DNA of 27,010 bases from a virus. The stretch's first letter is position 1, and each line of letters begins with the position of its first letter. The position numbers were made by a program, and so were the translations under genes. The DNA lies in IMG/VR virus record IMGVR_UViG_3300006789_000125, positions 1 through 27,010 of that record. One strand, given 5' to 3'. The notes below the pieces were generated by a model, which worked only from the letters and a program-made list of their open reading frames with translations, searched no databases and was not told the origin of the DNA. Below are positions 16,512-23,987 of this stretch, one piece after another.

Positions 16512-16540
16512 GCCCTATCTCTTTTTGAGGTAGGGCTTTT
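16512..16540 (+). terminator. Intrinsic terminator after the tail tube gene
   Basis: GCCCTATCTC and GAGGTAGGGC form a 10-bp stem (one T-G pair) with a TTTTT loop, followed directly by TTTT. This is the only hairpin in the window with a standard U tract. It separates the abundant sheath/tube genes from the chaperone and tape measure genes, which are needed in far fewer copies. Since downstream genes have no obvious promoter, it probably terminates only partly. Confidence 0.75.
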
Positions 16541-16564
16541 ACGTTAAACTATTTGGAGAAACTT

Positions 16565-16954
16565 ATGAAAGATTACCATGCCGTACTTAAAGACGGACAA
16601 GAAATTTATATTGCTCAATGGAGTGCTTCCGTTGCGTACCAGAACTTAACACAAGTATGTAAAGCGTTTGGCCCAGCTCGGGTTGAAGCTATAGCAAAGC
16701 TTGATGAACACAGCATGGCCAACGCTCGTGCTAGTTTTATGGATAGAGAAGATGGCAAGCTCTTGTACGATGCTATGTGTCACTTCGTATGTACTGTAGG
16801 TATGGATGGCAAGCGTATTCTACCTAACAACTTTGACCAGATGTTTTCAGAGGACATCAACCTACCTCTTGAGATTTTCACTCATGTAGTGCATGCGGTC
16901 TACGCTAAGTTTTTCGGACACGGCTCAGTAGAGGACAGCTCCCTAGCCAGCTAA
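16565..16954 (+). CDS. Tail assembly chaperone, short (zero-frame) product
   Basis: The protein has 129 residues. It lies between the tube and tape measure genes, the classic place of the lambda gpG-type chaperone. The sequence is mostly helical (VAYQNLTQVCKAFGPARVEAIAKL; LLYDAMCHFVCTVGM; LEIFTHVVHAVYAKFFG). I chose the ATG at 16565, with GGAGAA at 16555-16560, over an in-frame TTG at 16553 that overlaps that binding site. Near its 3' end a slippery sequence at 16909-16915 can move ribosomes into the -1 frame to give a longer form. The short form would coat the tape measure during tail assembly and be absent from the mature virion, by analogy with lambda. Confidence 0.8.
   Translation: MKDYHAVLKDGQEIYIAQWSASVAYQNLTQVCKAFGPARVEAIAKLDEHSMANARASFMDREDGKLLYDAMCHFVCTVGMDGKRILPNNFDQMFSEDINLPLEIFTHVVHAVYAKFFGHGSVEDSSLAS
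16909..16915 (+). promoter_or_regulatory. Probable -1 programmed frameshift site (GTTTTTC)
   Basis: In the zero frame the codons are AAG TTT TTC GGA. Slipping back one base on TTT TTC gives GTT TTT, so the second tRNA pairs fully and the first mismatches at one codon position. The -1 frame has a TAA at 16906-16908, just before this heptamer, and then stays open to 17169. The zero frame ends at 16952-16954. The slip must therefore occur between 16909 and 16954, and this is the only good slippery run there. Partly complementary GGCT...AGCC and GAG...CTC segments downstream could form a stimulatory stem. Confidence 0.65.
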
Positions 16955-17169
16955 ATACTGCTCAGGAAGGTGGAGGTGTCGGACTAGATTACTCTGAGAT
17001 CTTCCCTGAACTGAATGGTTATCTACTGAAGCCAGTACTGAATGATCCACCCCTTTGTTCCTTGAGAGAGCTTGATGATGGTACATATAATCTATACGAC
17101 ATAGAACGTATGCATCATATCATGGAACTACAAAAACACATGAACCCACCAGCACCGCCTCCTGAATAG
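16909..17169 (+). CDS. Tail assembly chaperone, -1 frameshift extension (gpT-like part)
   Basis: This frame is open between the TAA at 16906-16908 and the TAG at 17167-17169 and has no usable start codon with a ribosome binding site. It is therefore expected only as the C-terminal part of a fusion made by -1 frameshifting from the 16565 gene. The fusion would be about 201 residues: 117 from the zero frame and 84 from this one, starting with RTRLSRG. The extension contains YSEIFPELNGYLL, the segment LRELDDGTYNLYDIERMHHIMELQKH, and a proline-rich end. The helical, acidic segment is like the T part of lambda gpGT, which binds the tube protein and recruits it to the tape measure-chaperone complex. 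This accounts for the otherwise empty 240 bases before the tape measure gene. Confidence 0.72.
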   Translation, partial: VFRTRLSRGQLPSQLNTAQEGGGVGLDYSEIFPELNGYLLKPVLNDPPLCSLRELDDGTYNLYDIERMHHIMELQKHMNPPAPPPE

Positions 17170-17193
17170 TCATGGGGCTGACGAGGCCCTACT

Positions 17194-20100
17194 ATGGATG
17201 ACTTTAATAGCCGCGATAACTTTAACGATAGCACAAGAGCTTTTGTTAAAGTAGATAGCGATGTAGAAGAAATAGAAAGACAGGATGAGTCCTACACACC
17301 AGATATGGATGGCCAACATACAAGTTCTTATGATGGACCTATCATTACTTCTGACCAAGCTGCTGAAGCAAGACGAGGGTTGGAGAACTTACAAGGTATG
17401 AACCTAGCTCCTGAGATCTTAGCAGCAGCTAGTGTAAAACTTACGGGAGTTTTAGATAACTACCAAGCACAGCGTAATGAAGTGCAAGATGAAAGAGATT
17501 TTGAGCATACCTCCCTTGAGGAGGCTTACGGTGGAATGACGGCTGCGGATTTGCAGCTTCGTCGTCTTCAAGGTGACAGCCCTAGCGACGTGACAGGATA
17601 CTCAATGGGTACTCGCATGGCTATCAAGGACTTAGCCTCTGATCAGTTCCGTAGTATGAACACTTATGGTGTGGCCAGTATTGCTGAGCTTGATGCAGTA
17701 CGTGCCCGAGCTGGCAATGCTATGGAGATCTCACCACACAAGTTCTCACAAGGTCTAAACATTGATGCTTCCCAAATAGCAAGTAAGGTGACTACTAAGA
17801 GTGGACGGACTTCTAGGGAGCAACAGAACTATGGCCGTAAGGAAGTAATACAGGCTGTTAAGTTCTTCGAAGGTATCGGAACAAACTTAGACCTTGGTCC
17901 TGGAGGTCGTTTAAATCTCCATAGTGGTAATGAAGAAACTGACAGCAAACAAAGAGATGACTTAGAATGGGCCATAAACTACACAGCCCGTTTTGCTGAT
18001 AAAGTTATTCATCAGGACACCAAAGACTCTTCAATATATGAAGTACGTAAAGAGGCAACTCAACAGGCTGTACTTAATCGTATGCTGGAAGGTAAGAGAT
18101 ACAACAAACCTACCAAGGATGGTAAGTATTTCATGTTTGACGAAAAGACCCAACTACCTGTACCTTTAGACTTTGGTGTTCCAGGGTTGATTGACAACCT
18201 ATCTAGGGGTGGCATAGTCAATGGCGAGTTCGAAGGTGATTCTGAGTTTAGTCAGAGAGAGTTTCAGCAAGCTGTACTAACTGGCAGTCACTCAGAAGGC
18301 TACTTGGCAGCAGCTGAGCCTAGTGTGGAAAGGTCACTTTGGCCTAAGCCTAGAGGAATTAAGAAGGGCTCTCCAGAAGAAACAGCATACTACCAAGAAC
18401 GTAGGGCAGCTTACGAGCAAGAGAAAGAGGACTGGAAGAGAGCCTCAGCAATCTTGAATGCTCAGATGACTACTAACCAGAACGAGACTGACCCACAAAA
18501 CAAAGGAAAGCGCTGGACAGGCTACGATGTAGATCCTGAGCAAGAGAAGAGGAATGCCTTGTTTGAGGAGGCCGCCATGCTAGACATAGACATGGTAGGA
18601 AGGAAGTCTTCAGGTAAAGTATCAAGATCATTCACTGTGGTTGCAACAGATACAGGGTTTGAGAGAAAGTATTCTGAAGTAGTTCAGAAAGGGTCTGATA
18701 GGGCAGGCAGGTACCGAGGAGGTGAAGACAGATCAGATCGTGATGACTTCATAGAAGCTGGCATGGAGTATGATCCAGTTAAGTCTTTCGTAGGTCCTAT
18801 GCCGATTAAGCAAGGTACTGATGCATGGAAAGCACAACGTAAAGGTAACATCACTGCATCTGTAATTGGCCGCACTACTGAGGAGCTGGCTATAAACTTA
18901 GCCAACGAGCGTCTTGGTAATGAGGAGGAGTTCCTATCTTCTGGACATGTAAAAGAAGGTAACTTATACGAGGACAATGTAGGCAGAAGCTTCATGCACG
19001 AGCATGGGGAAAGACTTGGCCTAACAATGAAAGAAGCCTTCTTTGAAACTAATGCAGACTTACCCGGCTTTGGAGTATCTCCAGATGCTAACCTGTATGA
19101 TAAGGATGGTAAACGATCTCTATTGGAACTGAAGTATCTGGCCTCTGATGGTACGATGGATAAGTCAATGAAGACTTACAAGGAGCAGTTGCAACTTCAA
19201 ATGGCTGTAACAGGAGCTAAGGAAGCACACTTTTACAGACAGAACAAACGCACTGGTGAGAGCGCCTATGATTTAGTCAAGGCTGATCCAGAACTACAGG
19301 CAGAGCTAATCAAGCGTGGTCAGGACGCACATGAACTTGCCTCTACACTTGACGCTATAGGAGTGGATGATTTGAAAAAGAAACTCGCAAGTAGAAAGGA
19401 TAGAGCTGCTGATAAAGAAGCTGGTCCTGCTACTGTAATGAAGACTGAAGAAAAGGCACAGGCTGCTAAAGCTACTGTCATGGATCTAAGCAAGGCTGCA
19501 ACTAATGTACTGTCCGATGCTATTTCAAATGCAAATGGTCCTGTATCAGGTGACGGCTCAGGAGTTACTTCTATATCCAAGAAGGAATTCGGAGAACGCT
19601 TAGAGCGAGAAAAGAATATTGCCAACATGAAAACCTATACCGAAAATGTTGTTGGTATGAAGATGGCTCAAGATGCGGAAGATGCGGAACAGGCCAATGA
19701 AGCTGCTAAGGATGCTGCTAAGGCTAATAAGGATATGGCCAGAGCCTCTAAAGAAGCTTCAGCAAACTTAAAGAGGTTCGGATCATCTTTACTTCAGGTT
19801 GCTGGTGCTGTTGCAGGAGTCGCACTAGAAGGTAATGACACTGAGATGGCAACTCAACGGATTGCTTCTGAGACTGGTATGGATGCACAGCGTACAGAAG
19901 GAATGCGTAGGATGCTTGCTGAGGGTGGGGTTAAATATGAAGATACTGCGGGTATAATGCAGCAATTTGGTAGTCTATCTGGTGAGGCAGCAAGCTTTGA
20001 CACATCCCCTATGCTACTCCGCATTAACGATAGGATGGGAAAGTACGGATCATTGCATGGCCTGCCAAAGCTCACCCACTCTGATGTCTATAATAAGTCT

Positions 20101-20964
20101 GGTGAAGCGCTTGCTGAGATGATTACTAAAAGAACTAACCAGCTTGAGAGTCCTGAGGCAAGACGAGACTACCTAAGAGGGTGGGGGCTAAGCAAGATGG
20201 CTCCTGCATTTGATAGAGATAATCCTAATAGGATAACTGCCGAGGGCATGTCCAATGTAATAGGGGACATTGACCCAACGGAAAGATTCAGTATTAACTC
20301 AGCTATTGAGTCAGCTGCTGATGTAGTACGCCAAGGAAAGGAAGGTTTCTCTTCATTCCTTGGAGAGACAGGTAACTCTCTTGCTAAGTACACCACTGAT
20401 GCTATTGTGCCAGGTGCTGCGATTGCAGGAGGAGTAGTTACAGCCGTAGGAGGAGGTAAGCTTGCTGTCAAGGCCCTTAAAGCTGGAGGACCTCGCTCTG
20501 TTGCTTTAGGCAATACCTTAGGTAAAGCTGGGTCTGTCTTAGGTAAAGGAATAGTCAGGGGAGGAGGTGCTGGATTGGCTATCGCTGGAACTAGGGCGGT
20601 TACTGGAGTGGAAGACGATGGAGGCATAGCAGACTCTCTTATGGATATTGGAGAGTTCACAGCAATGGGAGCCGCTGTAGGCTCAATGGTTACTCCTGGA
20701 CTAGGTACAGCAATAGGTGCCGGTGTTGGTGCCGTTATAGGTGCAGGTAATGAAATATACGAATGGGCCTCACAGCCATCGCCTGATACTATACCAAGCA
20801 CTAGCTTAGGAGTAGCCTCACCTCAGTCCTCATCAAACGCTGGAGCAAGCCTAAACAGTAACGTAACTGTGAATGTTGAGGTATCTCCCGATGGAGTACA
20901 AACTACCGTAAATGACAATGGTAATGAGTACATCGACACAAGCACAACCTACAGCCAAGACTAG
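17194..20964 (+). CDS. Tape measure protein with embedded YqaJ/lambda-exonuclease-type nuclease domain
   Basis: The protein has 1256 residues. It follows the frameshifted chaperone and precedes the baseplate genes, as tape measures do. Residues about 740-900 are long Ala/Lys/Glu helices. Gly/Ala-rich hydrophobic segments at about 1070-1086 and 1155-1187 could cross a membrane. In the middle, about 535-720, is a nuclease domain: QGTDAWKAQRKGNITAS (540-556), GNLYEDN with E593, GFGVSPDANL with D631, LLELKYL with E645 and K647, and YKEQLQLQMAVTG with Q667. These match the PD-(D/E)XK pattern of YqaJ/lambda exonuclease enzymes, with every expected residue present. Residues 1-530 are charged and unassigned. 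No peptidoglycan hydrolase motif is seen. The tape measure fills the tail lumen and sets its length; on infection it would carry the nuclease into or across the envelope. The start ATG at 17194 has a GAGG upstream. Confidence 0.85.
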   Translation: MDDFNSRDNFNDSTRAFVKVDSDVEEIERQDESYTPDMDGQHTSSYDGPIITSDQAAEARRGLENLQGMNLAPEILAAASVKLTGVLDNYQAQRNEVQDERDFEHTSLEEAYGGMTAADLQLRRLQGDSPSDVTGYSMGTRMAIKDLASDQFRSMNTYGVASIAELDAVRARAGNAMEISPHKFSQGLNIDASQIASKVTTKSGRTSREQQNYGRKEVIQAVKFFEGIGTNLDLGPGGRLNLHSGNEETDSKQRDDLEWAINYTARFADKVIHQDTKDSSIYEVRKEATQQAVLNRMLEGKRYNKPTKDGKYFMFDEKTQLPVPLDFGVPGLIDNLSRGGIVNGEFEGDSEFSQREFQQAVLTGSHSEGYLAAAEPSVERSLWPKPRGIKKGSPEETAYYQERRAAYEQEKEDWKRASAILNAQMTTNQNETDPQNKGKRWTGYDVDPEQEKRNALFEEAAMLDIDMVGRKSSGKVSRSFTVVATDTGFERKYSEVVQKGSDRAGRYRGGEDRSDRDDFIEAGMEYDPVKSFVGPMPIKQGTDAWKAQRKGNITASVIGRTTEELAINLANERLGNEEEFLSSGHVKEGNLYEDNVGRSFMHEHGERLGLTMKEAFFETNADLPGFGVSPDANLYDKDGKRSLLELKYLASDGTMDKSMKTYKEQLQLQMAVTGAKEAHFYRQNKRTGESAYDLVKADPELQAELIKRGQDAHELASTLDAIGVDDLKKKLASRKDRAADKEAGPATVMKTEEKAQAAKATVMDLSKAATNVLSDAISNANGPVSGDGSGVTSISKKEFGERLEREKNIANMKTYTENVVGMKMAQDAEDAEQANEAAKDAAKANKDMARASKEASANLKRFGSSLLQVAGAVAGVALEGNDTEMATQRIASETGMDAQRTEGMRRMLAEGGVKYEDTAGIMQQFGSLSGEAASFDTSPMLLRINDRMGKYGSLHGLPKLTHSDVYNKSGEALAEMITKRTNQLESPEARRDYLRGWGLSKMAPAFDRDNPNRITAEGMSNVIGDIDPTERFSINSAIESAADVVRQGKEGFSSFLGETGNSLAKYTTDAIVPGAAIAGGVVTAVGGGKLAVKALKAGGPRSVALGNTLGKAGSVLGKGIVRGGGAGLAIAGTRAVTGVEDDGGIADSLMDIGEFTAMGAAVGSMVTPGLGTAIGAGVGAVIGAGNEIYEWASQPSPDTIPSTSLGVASPQSSSNAGASLNSNVTVNVEVSPDGVQTTVNDNGNEYIDTSTTYSQD

Positions 20965-20972
20965 GAGGCCGT

Positions 20973-21947
20973 ATGACTATTAAAAGATTTGGCCAAGCAG
21001 TTAAGTTGGAAGTGTTTGGCCCGGATAGAGAGACAGTATTATTTGACTCAGATGGGTTGAGAGTAGACTTTGACATTGTAAACATTCCAGGTTTTTCAAG
21101 AGCCACTTTCAAAGTATGGAACATGGATGAGAAAATGATTAAGCAAGTACAGCATGGTGAGCGCTATTGCAGGCTCACCTGTACTTTGCATGATGATGCT
21201 CCCATGGTAATAGCGGATGGGTTCTACATCTCGAATGCTTATGAGCAGACTATAGTACCAGATAGTGTGACAAATATCTTCGGGTACTCTGCCCTAAGAA
21301 AGGACTTCCTTAACAAGCAGATTAAGTTAACTGTTAAGGATCCTTCACTTAGGAATATAATGACTCAAATATCTCAAGAAATTAAATCTAGACCTGATAA
21401 TAAGTTCAGGGGTAAGGTTATATACAGAAACTTCCCTGGAGCTGACCTGGATTATATACCTCCTAGAACTTATAAATCTAGGACAGGGTCAGTAGAGGGA
21501 CTTCTTGAAAATATAAGCAAACCTAGATTTAAGTACTTTACGATAGGTGAAGATATTGTTTTAATGTACCAGCCTACTGCCGACAACCTTGACCAAACTG
21601 ATCTAGCAACCCGAAAGGATACAATAGAAATAGATCCTAACAACCTAAGCTCAGCCCCTAAGATTGGGCCTGGTCAGTTAGTCCTTGAATGTAATTTAGA
21701 CTCAGGAATCTACCCTACATCTATTTTAGATATTTCTAATATAGTGACAGCAGTAGTAGATGCCGAGGATAAGACCTTACAATTAGCTCCTAAGTATTTA
21801 AAAGAGGCAATAGCAGGGTTTACTAAATACCAAGCACTTACTGTACAACATCGTGGATCAAACTTCACTAGACAGTGGGATACCATTGTAACAGCGTCTA
21901 GCCCTACTAAGGGCAAAGACTCACCAATAAGAGGATGGAATGTGTAA
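20973..21947 (+). CDS. Baseplate hub-type protein
   Basis: The 324-residue protein starts after a strong AGGAGG and directly follows the tape measure gene. The N-terminal domain has the layout of myophage hub proteins: RFGQAVKLEVFGP, then LRVDFDIVNIPGFSRATFKVWNM, then ADGFYISNAYEQT and a helix in DPSLRNIMTQISQEI. The second half contains TGSVEGLLENI, FKYFTIGEDIVLMY and a region of strands near VLECNLDSGIYP. Hub proteins sit beneath the tube and hold the spike. The stop overlaps the next start (TAATG). The role is inferred from order and pattern; a tail distal-tube protein is the alternative. Confidence 0.65.
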   Translation: MTIKRFGQAVKLEVFGPDRETVLFDSDGLRVDFDIVNIPGFSRATFKVWNMDEKMIKQVQHGERYCRLTCTLHDDAPMVIADGFYISNAYEQTIVPDSVTNIFGYSALRKDFLNKQIKLTVKDPSLRNIMTQISQEIKSRPDNKFRGKVIYRNFPGADLDYIPPRTYKSRTGSVEGLLENISKPRFKYFTIGEDIVLMYQPTADNLDQTDLATRKDTIEIDPNNLSSAPKIGPGQLVLECNLDSGIYPTSILDISNIVTAVVDAEDKTLQLAPKYLKEAIAGFTKYQALTVQHRGSNFTRQWDTIVTASSPTKGKDSPIRGWNV

Positions 21948-22945
21948 TGGCTAAACCAACACCATGCCGCATAACCTTCACAGATGCAGACACTGGGATC
22001 GAGCAACAAATTCGGTTCCATGCTGTGATGGTAGAGCAACACGCAGCAAAGAGCGTCATTACCAAGTTCCCGGTCATGACAGGCTATGAGGTATCTCGTA
22101 ATGCTATTAAAAAGAATAGGGAGTTTACTGTAACGGCTGTGATTAGTAATACAGTACTGGAAGATGCCAACAACTATGATGTAATGACAGGGGATATTAG
22201 CAAAACCATGCATAAAGCTTGTTCTGAATTAGTGGACAACGCACAGGTATGCCAAGTAGTCTCCAACCTTGGAAACTACGACCCGGTAGTATTTAATAGC
22301 TATACAACTAAGACTGACAAAGATTGGTCCAATGCTATAATGATAATCCTAAAGGGAGAGCAGCTTCAGGTAAAAGGTAATTTGAACAAGACTGCACCTA
22401 CTGAGTTGGCATTTAAAGTATTATCAGATGCTGAGGCAGAGGTCCGTAGAGATGAACTGTACGCACAAGGTTATGATATTAGTTTAGAAACATCCTTGCA
22501 TGAGTGTACTATGCCTCTCGGTACTGACTTTGTAGTAGAGAACCATACTGAGCAAGGTGTTCCTAAGAAGACCACCTTCATAAATACTGGACAGGACAAC
22601 ACCACAGATGCGTATAATTACCAAGTGCATCGGGAGCTTGATACTGTAGCAGGAGATAGTGGACAGACAGAGCAAGGGGAGCTAACCAGATCTATTTACG
22701 GATCTTACTTCGAGGATATCTATATCTCTGATGTGGGAGGTCCCTTAGATACAGAAGGTACAAGCAACTTCATAGTAGCCCCTAGTGCCGACTCAGCCAC
22801 TAGTACTAGTCCTGACAGCTTTCAAGATCTGCCCTCCGCTGATGATGTAGTGGGATCTGCTTCTAAGAAGTCCAGTAACCCTATAACTACTATTACTAAA
22901 GTAGTCCCTAACGAGGATGCTATTGAGTCAGGTAACGTACTATGA
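21947..22945 (+). CDS. Dit-like baseplate/tail protein
   Basis: This 332-residue protein resembles the Dit-like N-terminal domain family of small myophages: FHAVMVEQHAAKSVITKFPV, MTGYEVS, then REFTVTAVISNTVLED, the family's strand run ending in a G/A-x-(I/V)-S-N motif. The helical part (SKTMHKACSELVDNAQVCQVV) and strand AMIMILKGEQ follow. The C-terminal 100 residues are Ser/Asp/Thr-rich and probably flexible. Dit-like proteins form the ring that links tube and hub. I chose the ATG at 21947, which has AGAGG upstream and overlaps the hub stop, over the ATG four codons earlier that has no spacing to that site. It overlaps the next gene by four bases (ATGA). Confidence 0.68.
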   Translation: MAKPTPCRITFTDADTGIEQQIRFHAVMVEQHAAKSVITKFPVMTGYEVSRNAIKKNREFTVTAVISNTVLEDANNYDVMTGDISKTMHKACSELVDNAQVCQVVSNLGNYDPVVFNSYTTKTDKDWSNAIMIILKGEQLQVKGNLNKTAPTELAFKVLSDAEAEVRRDELYAQGYDISLETSLHECTMPLGTDFVVENHTEQGVPKKTTFINTGQDNTTDAYNYQVHRELDTVAGDSGQTEQGELTRSIYGSYFEDIYISDVGGPLDTEGTSNFIVAPSADSATSTSPDSFQDLPSADDVVGSASKKSSNPITTITKVVPNEDAIESGNVL

Positions 22946-23625
22946 TAAGCCCTGACAGATATTGCTATAACCTACCTGGCCGAATCGTAGAGTACTTTCC
23001 AGACACTCAGACAGCTACTGTTAAGATCTGTGTGGAGAAGACTTACGGTGATACTGAGGTAGAGGCCAGTAAGGTAACTCGTGAGGACTTGAGAGATGTT
23101 CCAGTACATACCCCTGGTGGTGGTGGATGGCATGTAACCTTTCCTATAAAAGAAGGAGATACTTGTCAACTAACCTTTAGCCAGATCGGATATGACTACT
23201 GGCTGTTCAATGACAAGGATGAGTCAGGCACCCTCTCAGGGCTCCCTAAACCTCATCTGTACCGTCAATTCTCTGAAGAGGATGGATATGCCTTAGTAGG
23301 ATATAACACGCTACCACGGGCCGTACAGGACTACTCAGAGGTACATAGTCAATGGAGGAACGAAGATGCCTCACAGAAGATCAGTCTAAATGAGGATCTG
23401 TCCATAGACATCAAAGCCGGTACTACTACCATAAACATTACTAAGGATGGTACAATAGCCATAGCAGCCCCTCTAGTGACCGTGACAGGAGATCTGACAG
23501 TAGATGGTACTATCACATCAAATACATCTGTCGTGTCTCCTAGCATGGTTACAGGCGGTAAGGAGCTTACTAACCACAATCATCCGGCTGGCACACCTCC
23601 AGGAACCACAGGAGCTAATAATTAA
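22942..23625 (+). CDS. Baseplate spike protein (gp138/gpV-like)
   Basis: The 227-residue protein has an N-terminal OB-fold pattern of the Gp138/gpV type (LPGRIVEYFPDTQTATVKI; VPVHTPGGGGWHVTFPIKEGDTCQLTF). A repetitive beta stalk follows (DLSIDIKAGTTTINITKDGTIAI then VTVTGDLTVDGTITSN). The C-terminal tip contains NHNHP, with H212 and H214. In membrane-piercing spikes of P2, phi92 and relatives, a trimer with such an HxH motif binds an iron ion at the apex, so the same is expected here. It sits at the centre of the baseplate and punctures the outer membrane, which points to a Gram-negative host. It overlaps its neighbours by four bases and one base. Confidence 0.82.
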   Translation: MISPDRYCYNLPGRIVEYFPDTQTATVKICVEKTYGDTEVEASKVTREDLRDVPVHTPGGGGWHVTFPIKEGDTCQLTFSQIGYDYWLFNDKDESGTLSGLPKPHLYRQFSEEDGYALVGYNTLPRAVQDYSEVHSQWRNEDASQKISLNEDLSIDIKAGTTTINITKDGTIAIAAPLVTVTGDLTVDGTITSNTSVVSPSMVTGGKELTNHNHPAGTPPGTTGANN

Positions 23626-23978
23626 TGGCTAATCTAGCACTAGACAAAGCCACCAACGATTTGATCAAACCCTCCCAAGGCCAGTCCAGAGTCTCCGAAG
23701 GTCGTTACACTGTCCAGCAGTGTCGATCTCGGTTACAGGTCTGGCTAGGTGAGTGGCAACTTGATACAAATCAAGGGTGGATCAACTACGATGACTTTGG
23801 CAAGAACTTTGACCAATTCGATATTGAGACACGGGCCCGTCAAGTGATACTTGGAACTAAGGGAGTCCAATCTATTGACTCAATGGATGTAGCCTACAGT
23901 AATCGCAATCTATCTATAACCTTCACCGCCACTACTATATATGGCGAGATTTCAACCACTGTCCCTTGGGGCATTTAA
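23625..23978 (+). CDS. Baseplate wedge protein, gp25/gpW-like
   Basis: The 117-residue protein lies between the spike and J genes, where the GPW/gp25 family wedge subunit is encoded. The size is right. The segment VQQCRSRLQVWLGEWQLDTNQGWINYDDFG is in the family style, with the short loop regions and the late strand TFTATTIYGEISTTVPWGI. Family members bind the sheath's first ring and help start its contraction. The start overlaps the spike stop by one base (TAATG). Recognition rests on motif style and order. Confidence 0.75.
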   Translation: MANLALDKATNDLIKPSQGQSRVSEGRYTVQQCRSRLQVWLGEWQLDTNQGWINYDDFGKNFDQFDIETRARQVILGTKGVQSIDSMDVAYSNRNLSITFTATTIYGEISTTVPWGI

Positions 23979-23987
23979 GGAGGCCAT

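Noticed and set aside
17173-17187. Possible hairpin (GGGC...GCCC) just before the tape measure start
   Set aside because: The stem is only four base pairs and would hide the ribosome binding region. It is too weak to call a terminator or regulatory site.
20169-20801. 210-codon open frame on the - strand within the tape measure gene
   Set aside because: Its product is a Pro/Ala/Ser-rich low-complexity shadow of the Gly/Ala-rich tape measure region, with no ribosome binding site, and every supported gene in the window is on the + strand.
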